A stretch of 64,000 nt of DNA from Rarobacter incanus. Lineage in GTDB: Bacteria > Actinomycetota > Actinomycetes > Actinomycetales > Cellulomonadaceae. The notes below the pieces were generated by a model that worked only from the letters and a program-made list of their open reading frames with translations, was not told the DNA's origin and searched no databases. This document shows, piece by piece, positions 38,378 to 48,514 of the stretch (position 1 is its first letter; every line of letters starts with the position of its first letter). Location: positions 1 through 64,000 of the forward strand of contig NZ_VFNV01000001.1 in the NCBI RefSeq assembly GCF_006715765.1. The letters run 5' to 3'. A program made the position numbers and the translations under genes.

Positions 38378-41029
38378 CTACGGAGGCAGCGGCGGCTGCG
38401 GTTGCTGTGGCTGTGGCTGCTGCAACATCCTTGACTGCGGTTGCTGCGGTTGCTGCGGTTGCTGCAGCATCCCTGACTGCAGTTGCTGCACCCGCATCCT
38501 TACATACGACCCAGGTCGTGACAGTGGCTCTGGCACTACCGGTGAGCGCGCATACCGCTGCCGCTCCATCGGCAGCCCCGGCGACCCCGGTCGCGCCCCC
38601 GACGCTATCGGTGACTGCGCATACGGCTGCGGTAACAGTGGCGATCGCGTCCGCCACTGTGATCCCGGCTCGACCGGTGACTGCGCATATGGCTGCGGTG
38701 AGCCCGGTTCCACGGATGGTATCTGTATTTGCGCGTGTGCTTGTGGCCGTGTTCGCGCCAGTGGCCGTGACTGCGCCCTTGGCGATACTCGCACCTGCGC
38801 GTCCTGCGTCGATGCCCGCGCCCCCCACGCTTCTGGTGACTGCGCCCGTAATCCCGGCGATCCCGGTGGCGTTGGTGGCCGCGGTGGTCTTGCTGGTCCG
38901 GGTTGTTGGGGTGGGCGTGGTGGGTTGTTACCACCTGCGGGGGACCGCGGGTGGAAAGAGCGTATCGCGTGCGTGATCACGGGTCTGCCGTGACGCATAG
39001 TGATGGCCCAATACCCATTCTCGATCGTGCGGTGGTGCGACCAACACAAAAGCACACCGTTATCGACCACGGTCTTACCACCCAACGCCCACGCAGTCAC
39101 GTGATGGGCCTCACAAGCCAGAGCCGGGATAGTGCAATGCGGAATCACACACGTATTACCATCACGAGCCGCGATCGCTCTTCGCTGATGCGCAGAAAAA
39201 ACCCGCGAGGGGGTCTCTAAAACCACAACCCGCCCACCAGGCTCCGTCCACACACGCTGAATACCACCATTACAAGCCCACTGCTCAATCATCGAGCGAG
39301 GAACAGACTCATCCCCAATCAAACCCGCCGGCGCCAACACATCACTACCCCGGTCAGCCGCAATCGTCACCAACACAGGCACAACCCCACCAAACCTGCC
39401 CGACCCCACCGAGCGTGGTCCACCCTCAGACCACTGACCCGACCCCACCGGGTGTGGTCTACCATCAGGCTGTTGACCCGACCCCACCGAGCTTGACAGG
39501 TCCTGGGGTTGTTGACCCGACTCGTCAACACACCCAAGCACTGTTGCCGGGCGTGATAGGTCCTCGAGTTGGTGGGCCGCCAGACACTGCGTCACAAGAG
39601 CAGCAAACAAATCCGCACCAATTTGGCGAAGCGTCCTACGATCATCACGCGCCCGCACAACATCACCACCCACCACCACCCCCACACCAGACGCACCACC
39701 CGCCGTAGACACACCAGCCGCACCACCCGCAGTGGACGCCGTGGACGCGGTGGACGCGGTAGACGCGGTGGACGCGGTGGCCGTACCGCCCGCGGTGGTC
39801 GTACCGCCAGCGGTGGCCGTACCGCCCGCGGTGGTCGTACCGCCAGCGGTGGCCGTACCGCCCGCGGTGGTCGCGTCGCCCGCGGTGGCCGTCAGCCCGC
39901 CCGTGCTGGTCGTGTTGGTGGGGGTGGGTGGTTCTTGAGGGCCTGTTTCGCGTGTAGTAACCAGACGGGCTCTTTGCGCATCCATCATCGCGTGGAAACG
40001 AGCAGCAACATCCGAAGGCACCCCACCACGAACAGCATGCAACCCCCCAACAGCACGCGTCGAGACCCACAACTGCCGATTCTTATGCGCTACATCCCCA
40101 CGCGGCTCAACACCATCAGGATCAATCCGGTCTTTCCACACCCTAGCCGCACGAGCAACAAGATCACACGAATACGCCACACCAGCACCCGGACCATCCT
40201 GAATACCACCAGTAGCCATATCAACCAAACCACGCTGCGCAGCCACAAAACTACCCTCATCAGCCCGACCCCACGCATCCGACAAACCCACCACAATCGC
40301 ATTCGCAGTCTCTAAACCAACCCCACCCCGACCCACCACACCAGCCACAACACTAAACCGCGGCTCCAACACCTCACCGGTAAGCATCACCCGATCCGCC
40401 GTAGCCCCCGCAACACCAACCAACATCCGAGCACACCGCGCACTAACACCAGTCACACCCTCAACCAACGACACCGCATTCCTATACCCATGCCGAACCG
40501 CCACATCCTGATCACCATCACCAACCCCACACCGGCCAACAATCTGACCAACCAACCCCACCGCCTCACACTCCAACACCCGAATACGCTCATACACCCC
40601 CGCCAACCGCCCCACCAACACATCACCAACATCAACACCAACACCAACGGCATCGGCAGTGGAGGCGGCAACGTCGGCGGCAACGTCGGCGACAGCAGCA
40701 GTGGAGGCTTTGACGGCAGCAGCCGTGGCGGCAGCGGCAGAGGCAGAGGCGGCAGAGGCAGAGGCGGTGGGGGCGTCAACGGCAGCGGATGCGGCAGCGC
40801 CAGCCGTGGCGGCAGCGGCAGAGGCAGAGGCGGCAGAGGCAGAGGCGGTGGGGGCGTCAACGGCAGCGGATGCGGCAGCGCCAGCCGTGGCGCTAGCGCC
40901 ACCGCCCGCAGGAACGCCAGCGCTCTTGCGGGCTCGCACGCCGCCAGCACCCGCGCGGTCACCCCCGCCGGGCGCGACCGCGCGGGCCGAGGGTACGTCG
41001 GCCCTTGTTACAACATTCTCCCCATCCAT
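38378..41029 (-). CDS. DUF222 / HNH endonuclease protein (13E12-repeat type) with extreme low-complexity segments
   Basis: 883 residues. After an Ala-rich N-terminal stretch (about 45-110, with two exact 27-residue repeats) comes a DUF222 domain (about 120-320: DQDVAVRHGYRNAVSLVEG, SARCARMLVGVAGA, RIDPDGVEPRGD). A Thr/Ala/Gly tandem stretch (TAGGTA hexapeptides, STA triplets) and a Gln/Gly/Ser stretch follow, then an HNH nuclease near 620-680 (CVIPHC, CEAHHVTAWALGG, NGVLLCWSHHRTIENG) and a Pro/Gln-rich tail. Such genes are multicopy in actinobacteria; their biological role is unknown. It splits the usual DUF4233-ndk pair and reads against it, so it is probably inserted. ATG 41029 is the likely start; the frame continues upstream but looks non-coding. 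Confidence 0.8.
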   Translation of the reverse strand: MDGENVVTRADVPSARAVAPGGGDRAGAGGVRARKSAGVPAGGGASATAGAAASAAVDAPTASASAASASAAAATAGAAASAAVDAPTASASAASASAAAATAAAVKASTAAVADVAADVAASTADAVGVGVDVGDVLVGRLAGVYERIRVLECEAVGLVGQIVGRCGVGDGDQDVAVRHGYRNAVSLVEGVTGVSARCARMLVGVAGATADRVMLTGEVLEPRFSVVAGVVGRGGVGLETANAIVVGLSDAWGRADEGSFVAAQRGLVDMATGGIQDGPGAGVAYSCDLVARAARVWKDRIDPDGVEPRGDVAHKNRQLWVSTRAVGGLHAVRGGVPSDVAARFHAMMDAQRARLVTTRETGPQEPPTPTNTTSTGGLTATAGDATTAGGTATAGGTTTAGGTATAGGTTTAGGTATASTASTASTASTASTAGGAAGVSTAGGASGVGVVVGGDVVRARDDRRTLRQIGADLFAALVTQCLAAHQLEDLSRPATVLGCVDESGQQPQDLSSSVGSGQQPDGRPHPVGSGQWSEGGPRSVGSGRFGGVVPVLVTIAADRGSDVLAPAGLIGDESVPRSMIEQWACNGGIQRVWTEPGGRVVVLETPSRVFSAHQRRAIAARDGNTCVIPHCTIPALACEAHHVTAWALGGKTVVDNGVLLCWSHHRTIENGYWAITMRHGRPVITHAIRSFHPRSPAGGNNPPRPPQQPGPARPPRPPTPPGSPGLRAQSPEAWGARASTQDAQVRVSPRAQSRPLARTRPQAHAQIQIPSVEPGSPQPYAQSPVEPGSQWRTRSPLLPQPYAQSPIASGARPGSPGLPMERQRYARSPVVPEPLSRPGSYVRMRVQQLQSGMLQQPQQPQQPQSRMLQQPQPQQPQPPLPP
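39732..39890. repeat. Coding tandem repeats inside the DUF222/HNH gene (9-bp and 18-bp units)
   Basis: Bases 39732-39782 are a run of 9-bp units near GTGGACGCG. Bases 39783-39890 are six 18-bp units alternating between two variants (ending GGTGGTC or GGTGGCC), making a 36-bp higher-order period. On the coding (minus) strand they give STA repeats and T-A-G-G-T-[AT] hexapeptides. All periods are multiples of 3, so length changes would keep the frame. Confidence 0.88.
40721..40882. repeat. Two exact 81-bp tandem copies inside the DUF222/HNH gene
   Basis: Copies at 40721-40801 and 40802-40882 are identical as far as I can compare, with a third partial copy at 40883. Each encodes 27 residues, almost all Ala, Ser and Thr with one Val-Asp-Ala-Pro. 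The exact match suggests a recent duplication. Confidence 0.85.
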
Positions 41030-41395
41030 GAAACAAGTGTTGCATGAGCCTGTGACATTGTCGCGCCCAAAGCCCAACCAAACCAGCCCACCCCACGACC
41101 AATCGCCACCGCGACCAGCACTTTCAGACCCAACAAATTCACCACAAAACACACGCCACGACACCCCGAGACGACGCCACAGCACACAGCCGCCAGCCAC
41201 CGCCCCACCAGCCGCCCAGCCGCCCAGCCGCCAGCCACCGCCCCACCGGCCGCCTACGCGCCCACGCGTCCACGGGCCACGCGCCCACGGACCGCGCCAC
41301 ACTGAACCGTTCCTCCAACGCAGGCAAAGGGACGCCACAACCGCCCCAATCCGACCCTCGCGCCGGCCGGCGCGCCGACCTTTATGCTGGTTGGT
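41030..41395. other. Intergenic region between the DUF222/HNH gene and ndk (divergent)
   Basis: 366 bp separating divergent genes. It is unusually C-rich on the plus strand (41180-41300), with an imperfect direct repeat of CAGCCGCCAGCCACCGCCCC (41189 and about 41229) and repeated CCCACG words near 41260-41290. Promoters for both genes should be here, but none is clear. Long open frames here are caused by composition, not coding. Confidence 0.5.
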
Positions 41396-41830
41396 ATGAC
41401 TTTTGAACAAGAACGCACACTGATCCTTGTCAAGCCCGACGGGGTTGAGCGGGGACTCACTGGCGAGGTGGTGCGCCGCATCGAGGCCAAAGGCTACCGT
41501 TTGGTTGCTGTAGAAATGCGGACCGCACCCCGCGACCTCTTAGAACTGCACTACGCGGAACATGCGGGCAAGTCGTTCTTCGAACCGCTAGTTGAGTTCA
41601 TGGCGTCGGGGCCGGTCGTGGCCATCGTCGCCCAAGGTGACCGGGTGATAGAAGGATTTCGTTCGCTCGCTGGGGCGACGGACCCAACCAAGGCCGCACC
41701 CGGCACGATCCGGGGCGATCTCGGGCGGGCCTGGCCGACCGCCGTTACGCAGAACATTGTCCACGGGTCGGATTCTCCTGAATCCGCGGAGCGCGAAATC
41801 GGGATCTGGTTCCCGCTGCTCGGCGAATGA
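41396..41830 (+). CDS. ndk: Nucleoside diphosphate kinase
   Basis: Transfers phosphate between nucleoside di- and triphosphates. 144 residues beginning MTFEQERTLILVKPDGVERG. The phospho-histidine is in QNIVHGSDSPESAEREI and the length is typical. Two ATGs are possible, 41384 and 41396; the latter matches the family start. Its usual downstream partner in mycobacteria, an RNase E/G gene, is absent: smc begins 51 bp later on the same strand. Confidence 0.95.
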   Translation: MTFEQERTLILVKPDGVERGLTGEVVRRIEAKGYRLVAVEMRTAPRDLLELHYAEHAGKSFFEPLVEFMASGPVVAIVAQGDRVIEGFRSLAGATDPTKAAPGTIRGDLGRAWPTAVTQNIVHGSDSPESAEREIGIWFPLLGE

Positions 41831-41881
41831 ATGGGCGCGGTTGCGCCCTGCGGCGCCTCGCGCGCGTAGGCGGCTAACACC

Positions 41882-44800
41882 ATGTATCTCAAGACACTCA
41901 CGCTGCGCGGGTTCAAGTCGTTCGCTTCGGCGACAACCTTGCAATTCGAGCCTGGTGTCACGTGCGTCGTTGGACCGAACGGCTCGGGCAAATCCAATGT
42001 CGTCGATGCACTCGCGTGGGTTATGGGGGAGCAGGGCGCAAAGACACTGCGCGGCGGCAAGATGGAGGATGTCATCTTCGCCGGGACGGCGGGGCGCGCA
42101 CCCTTGGGGCGCGCTGAGGTTTCGCTCACGATCGACAACGGCGATGGGGCGCTGCCCATCGACTTCGCCGAGGTAACTATCTCGCGCACGTTGTTTCGCA
42201 ATGGCGGGTCCGAATACGCGATCAATGGCTCACCGTGCCGCCTCCTTGATGTGCAGGAATTGCTCTCCGACACCGGTATGGGTCGACAGATGCATGTCAT
42301 CGTCGGGCAGGGACAATTGGACGCAATCCTGCGTGCCACCCCCGAGGAACGCCGCGGTTTCATCGAGGAGGCCGCCGGCGTGCTCAAACACCGTCGCCGC
42401 AAAGAAAAGGCACTGCGCAAGCTAGATTCGATGGCAGCGCACCTGACGCGCCTGCAAGACCTGACGGCAGAGGTACGGAGGCAATTGGGGCCGCTCGCCA
42501 AGCAGGCGCAGGTCGCTCGCAAGGCAACGCTCATCCAGGCGGACTTGCGCGACGCTGCCGCACGGCTCCTCGCCGACGACCTGGCGCAGGTGATGGCAAG
42601 TCACGCCCGGGAGGAAGCCGATCTCGCCGAATTCGAGCGGCAGCGGCGCGAAGTTGCGGCCGACCTCGATGCGTTGGAGACCGAGATTCAACAGGCCCGC
42701 GAACGCATCTCGCGGGCCGCGCCGGAAGCCGACGCCGCCGCCGAAACCTGGTACAGGCTATCGTCGGTGCGGGAACGGTTGCGCGCGCTGCGGGCGCTCG
42801 CAGTGCAGCGGGTGCAGTTGCTGTCGGAGGTGAAACCCGAATCCCTGGGAACCGATCCGCAGGATCTGGTCGATCAGTCCGAGCGTGTCCGTGCCGCGGA
42901 GAGGGCACTTGGCATCGAGGTCGCCGAAGCGGAAGAGACCGTGAGGATCGCTGCGGCGGCCACTGCTGCCGCGGAGACGTTGGCGCGCGCAACCTCCCAA
43001 GAACTGCGGGATCTGCAACGCGCCATTGCCGATCGTCGCGAGGGCGTTGCGAAACTGGCCGGGGCCGTTGACACGCACCGCGGCAGACTCGAATCAGCCC
43101 AGGCAGAAATCGCGGCAGACGACCAGCGGCTCGCGGCGCTGGCGGCATCCATCTCGTCCCTGGAGCGTGAGTACCGTGCCGTCGAGATGGAAGTGGCGGA
43201 CGTCGAGGCCGGTGAAGTAGATCTCGATGAGGCCTATGAGCGTGCGAGTTCGGAGCTGGACAGGGCGAAGGCCGTGCGGAACCAATACGCCGCGGAAATC
43301 CGCGAGTGCGAACGCGAGGTCGCATCGACCCGCGCGCGGCGAGAGGCACTCGACATGGCGCTGACCCGCCGTGACGGCGCGGGCGCCCTACTCGCTGAAG
43401 AATCCGGGGACCTTGTTCTGGGGTCGTTGGCCGCTGCCATCTCGATCACAGCGGGGTACGAGGCGGCCGTGAACGCAGCGTTGGGCACCTACGCGGATGC
43501 GGTTATCGTTGCCGATGCGCAGCGGGCGACCGCTGCCCTCGCGTGGTTGCGCTTGGAGGAGGCGGGCCGCTCCGCGATCATTATCGACGACGGCGGGCCC
43601 AGCGCGGAGCCACCGGCATCCGTCGCGGGGACTGCCCTGCTCGACGTGGTTGCCCCGGCAGATCACGTGCGTGCCGCCCTCACCGCATTGCTGGCCGACG
43701 TCGTGGTCACCCAAGATATGGACGAGGCCCGCCAGGTTCTGGCGGAACATCCCCAGGTGCGGGTCGTGACGATGCAGGGGGACCTGCTGTCGACCACCCA
43801 CGCGTGGGGCGGATCGGAATCCGCGCCGTCGGTGCTGCAACTCCAGGCCGAATTCGATGCAACTAATCGTCGCTTGGACGAGACCGAAAGGAGGTTGGCG
43901 GCGCTCGTCGAAAGGAAAAATGAAGCCGACCGCGCCGTTGCTGCCAACCAATCCGCCTACGATATTGCGCTTTCGACGCTGCACGAGTCGGACGCGAAAA
44001 TCAGCGGGGTGGCGGCGCGCCTGGCGCGTTTGGGAGAACAGATCCGCACCGCGAAGGCGGGCGTGGCCGATCGCACCAAGGCGCGGGAGACCCGGATCGC
44101 GCAGATCGAGATCCTGAACGCCGCGCTGCGCGGGGCCGAAGAGAGGCTGGCCGCTGCAGACCTGGACCCGCGAGAATCGAATGATCGCATCGACCAGCTC
44201 GGGCGCCGGGCCGCCGAGCTCGAACGCGATCTGGCCGCTGCACGTGCGTCGGAAACCGAGGCGAAACTGGTGCTGCGCACCAGCCAGGAGCGCGCGCGGG
44301 CGCTGGCGGGCAAGGCCGATTCGCTGTTGCGGGCGGCCGATAAGGAACAAGCGCGGCGCCGAGAGATGAGGGCGCAGGCCGCCGCACGGGAGAGCGGAAT
44401 TGCGCGGGCTCATGAAGTCGTGGACGGCGTCGACATGACGCTGCAAAGGATCGAGGGATCGCTGGAGCAGGCGGCGCAGGTACGCGACGCGCTGCAATCC
44501 GAGCGCAAGAAGCTCGACGCTGACGTGATCGCGCTGCAGCAACGCAAAGAGGAACTGCGTACGCGTGGCGCGAGGATTATTGATCGTGCCCACAGGGAAG
44601 AAATTGCGCAGGCGCAACGCCAGGCGCAGCTGGCCCAGGTGCGGGCGCGCGCGGGCGACGAACTGGGCATCGACCCGGACGTGCTGATCGAGGAGTACGG
44701 CCCGCACGTGCCGGTGCCGACTCCCGCGCCGACCGATGACGACCCCGATGCGCTGGCATCGCGGCCGTATGTCCGCGCCGAGCAGGAAAAACGGCTGAAG

Positions 44801-45430
44801 GCCGCCCAGCGGGCCATGACGTTGCTGGGGCGGGTCAACCCGCTGGCCATGGAGGAACACGCGGCACTCGACGAACGGCACCGTTTCCTCACGGAGCAGT
44901 TGGCGGACCTGAAGCGGTCCCGTGCCGACCTGCTGCACATCGTCGCCGAGGTGGATGAACGCGTTGAACGGGTGTTCACGGAGGCCTTCGCCGACATGCA
45001 GGAGCAGTTTGCACACGTCTTTTCGCGGCTCTTTCCCGGGGGCGAGGGCAAGCTCGTATTGACCGACCCGACGGACATGCTGGCGACCGGCATTGAGGTC
45101 GAGGCCCGCCCGGCCGGTAAGAAGGTCAAGCGGCTCTCGCTCCTGTCCGGTGGTGAACGGTCGTTGGCGGCGATCGCGATGCTGGTGGCGATTTTCAAGG
45201 CGCGCCCCAGCCCGTTCTATGTGATGGACGAGGTCGAGGCCGCCCTTGACGACGTGAACCTCGGGCGATTGCTGGGGATCTTCCGCGAACTGCAACACGA
45301 CTCGCAACTAATTGTGATCACACACCAGAAACGAACCATGGAAATCGCAGATGCCCTGTACGGCGTCACCATGCGCGGCGACGGGGTGACCACGGTCATC
45401 TCGCAGAAACTCACCGAGGCCGCCGAATGA
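41882..45430 (+). CDS. smc: Chromosome segregation protein SMC
   Basis: ATPase that organises the chromosome with ScpA/ScpB. 1182 residues. Head pieces: Walker A GPNGSGKSN near 31-39 with the Q-loop GQGQLDAIL, and at the C terminus the signature LSLLSGGERSL near 1085 and Walker B YVMDEVEAALDD near 1113. Between are two long coiled coils (about 170-490 and 660-1000) around a hinge at about 500-650 (AEESGDLVLGSLAAAISITAGYE). All motifs are intact. In most actinobacteria it follows rnc and mutM; here it follows ndk. Confidence 0.96.
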   Translation: MYLKTLTLRGFKSFASATTLQFEPGVTCVVGPNGSGKSNVVDALAWVMGEQGAKTLRGGKMEDVIFAGTAGRAPLGRAEVSLTIDNGDGALPIDFAEVTISRTLFRNGGSEYAINGSPCRLLDVQELLSDTGMGRQMHVIVGQGQLDAILRATPEERRGFIEEAAGVLKHRRRKEKALRKLDSMAAHLTRLQDLTAEVRRQLGPLAKQAQVARKATLIQADLRDAAARLLADDLAQVMASHAREEADLAEFERQRREVAADLDALETEIQQARERISRAAPEADAAAETWYRLSSVRERLRALRALAVQRVQLLSEVKPESLGTDPQDLVDQSERVRAAERALGIEVAEAEETVRIAAAATAAAETLARATSQELRDLQRAIADRREGVAKLAGAVDTHRGRLESAQAEIAADDQRLAALAASISSLEREYRAVEMEVADVEAGEVDLDEAYERASSELDRAKAVRNQYAAEIRECEREVASTRARREALDMALTRRDGAGALLAEESGDLVLGSLAAAISITAGYEAAVNAALGTYADAVIVADAQRATAALAWLRLEEAGRSAIIIDDGGPSAEPPASVAGTALLDVVAPADHVRAALTALLADVVVTQDMDEARQVLAEHPQVRVVTMQGDLLSTTHAWGGSESAPSVLQLQAEFDATNRRLDETERRLAALVERKNEADRAVAANQSAYDIALSTLHESDAKISGVAARLARLGEQIRTAKAGVADRTKARETRIAQIEILNAALRGAEERLAAADLDPRESNDRIDQLGRRAAELERDLAAARASETEAKLVLRTSQERARALAGKADSLLRAADKEQARRREMRAQAAARESGIARAHEVVDGVDMTLQRIEGSLEQAAQVRDALQSERKKLDADVIALQQRKEELRTRGARIIDRAHREEIAQAQRQAQLAQVRARAGDELGIDPDVLIEEYGPHVPVPTPAPTDDDPDALASRPYVRAEQEKRLKAAQRAMTLLGRVNPLAMEEHAALDERHRFLTEQLADLKRSRADLLHIVAEVDERVERVFTEAFADMQEQFAHVFSRLFPGGEGKLVLTDPTDMLATGIEVEARPAGKKVKRLSLLSGGERSLAAIAMLVAIFKARPSPFYVMDEVEAALDDVNLGRLLGIFRELQHDSQLIVITHQKRTMEIADALYGVTMRGDGVTTVISQKLTEAAE

Positions 45431-45458
45431 GGTGACGCGTTCGTGCCACACTTGATGC

Positions 45459-46637
45459 GTGAATGAACTGACTTCGACTCCAGGCCTGATCGTCATCGCA
45501 ATCGCTCTGATCGCGATCGTCACCGTAAGTTTGACGTTGGTGCGCCAGCGCCGGCGCCCCAGCGACACGATAGAGACCCCGCCCACCGCCCCGAGGGCGC
45601 AGACGGCGGTCGACCAAGAGATCGAAATCGTAGATGAGGGGCTGGCTCCGGACGCGGTTGCCGGGCCGCCCGCACCCGCAATCGAAGAGCCGGAACCCGT
45701 CGTCGGCCGGTTCCGCCGACTCAAGGCGCGCTTGGCCCGCTCGGGTTCGCCCCTGGGCGCGAAGCTGCTAGAGGTTTTGAGCAGGGATTCGCTCAGCGAA
45801 GACGACTGGGATGAAATCGAGGAACTACTGCTTCTTGCCGACATGGGGGCGGGGCCTGCCGGGGAACTCCTCGACGATCTGCGCACGGAGGTGCGGGTGC
45901 GCGGGCTTGCCGATCCCGCGCAGGTGCGCGACCTACTGCGCGAAAAGCTCGTGGCCCTGGTCAACCCGGATCTGGATCGTACGCTCAACCTGGCCGGGGG
46001 CACTGACGAACAAGGGGAGCCCTTGCCCGCAGTCGTGCTCGTGGTCGGGGTCAATGGTGCCGGGAAGACGACAACGGTGGGGAAGCTGACACGCGTGCTC
46101 GTGGCTGAAGACAAATCCGTGTTGCTCGGCGCTGCCGACACTTTCCGCGCCGCGGCCGCGGACCAGTTGCAAACGTGGGGAGCCCGAGTTGGCGTCGAGA
46201 CCGTGCGATCGCAACGCGACGGCGCCGATCCCGCCTCGGTTGCATTCGACGCGGTCAAGGAGGCGAAGGCGCAGGGCGTCGATGTGGTGCTTGTCGATAC
46301 TGCCGGACGATTGCAGAACAAGACCGGACTCATGGATGAGCTCGGCAAGGTTTCTCGCGTCATCCAAAAGGAAGCGCCGCTGAGCGAGGTGCTCTTGGTG
46401 CTCGACGCCACCACCGGACAAAACGGATTGACGCAGGCGCGGGTGTTCACCGAAGTTGCGGGGGTGACCGGAATCGTTCTAACAAAACTGGACGGCACCG
46501 CAAAGGGCGGAATCGTCGTTGCCGTGCAGCGTGAGCTCGGGGTTCCCGTCAAGTTGGTGGGATTGGGCGAGGGGCCGGACGATCTAGCTCCGTTCGATCC
46601 GGACCAGTTCGTCGACGGATTGTTGGGCGACCAGTAG
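45459..46637 (+). CDS. ftsY: Signal recognition particle receptor FtsY
   Basis: Membrane receptor of the SRP pathway; GTPase that pairs with Ffh. 392 residues. An N-terminal membrane helix (GLIVIAIALIAIVTVSLTLV) is followed by an acidic linker (DQEIEIVDEGLAPD) and the NG domain with G1 GVNGAGKTTTVGKL near 197, DTFRAAAADQL, DTAGRLQNK and TKLDGTAKGG. GTG start 28 bp after smc. The smc-ftsY order is standard for actinobacteria. Confidence 0.96.
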   Translation: MNELTSTPGLIVIAIALIAIVTVSLTLVRQRRRPSDTIETPPTAPRAQTAVDQEIEIVDEGLAPDAVAGPPAPAIEEPEPVVGRFRRLKARLARSGSPLGAKLLEVLSRDSLSEDDWDEIEELLLLADMGAGPAGELLDDLRTEVRVRGLADPAQVRDLLREKLVALVNPDLDRTLNLAGGTDEQGEPLPAVVLVVGVNGAGKTTTVGKLTRVLVAEDKSVLLGAADTFRAAAADQLQTWGARVGVETVRSQRDGADPASVAFDAVKEAKAQGVDVVLVDTAGRLQNKTGLMDELGKVSRVIQKEAPLSEVLLVLDATTGQNGLTQARVFTEVAGVTGIVLTKLDGTAKGGIVVAVQRELGVPVKLVGLGEGPDDLAPFDPDQFVDGLLGDQ

Positions 46638-46666
46638 GCGGCGGGCTCCCATGTGAGGGCGCCGCG

Positions 46667-46713
46667 TAACGCAGTGTTTACTTTCGCTGCGACAGCGATA
46701 CAAAGCTGAAACG
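46667..46713. promoter_or_regulatory. Candidate GlnR-type sites upstream of amtB
   Basis: GTAAC-6 nt-TTTAC at 46667-46682 and GATAC-6 nt-GAAAC at 46698-46713 partly match the actinobacterial GlnR half-site pattern (GTNAC-N6-GAAAC). They lie 118-165 bp before amtB, the usual GlnR target for nitrogen control. Match is imperfect, so this is a candidate only. Confidence 0.35.
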
Positions 46714-46830
46714 TGGATGCGCGCCAAATGAAATCCCCCTCGACCAGAGTTATTGCTGAGGCCAGCCACAAGGCTGGTCAAGGTCCAACAAAATCCTGCT
46801 AGCAATGCTGGCGAGGGGAGAGTGAACTAC

Positions 46831-48452
<1,622 letters not shown>

Positions 48453-48514
48453 GCCCAACGCTCGCAGGTCAAAGCAGAACAGTTCGTCAATACCGTGGGG
48501 GGAAGAGTTAGGTC

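Noticed and set aside
38359-38976. 205-residue plus-strand ORF rich in Ala and Val
   Set aside because: It is the antisense of the Gln/Pro-rich 3' part of the DUF222/HNH gene; the composition mirrors the real gene and no family is recognisable.
40659-41399. 246-residue plus-strand Ala/Pro-rich ORF
   Set aside because: It is antisense to the repeat part of the DUF222/HNH gene plus the C-rich intergenic region; open by composition only.
43388-45307. 639-residue minus-strand ORF inside smc
   Set aside because: It is a shadow of the smc coiled-coil coding sequence; smc itself has all motifs.
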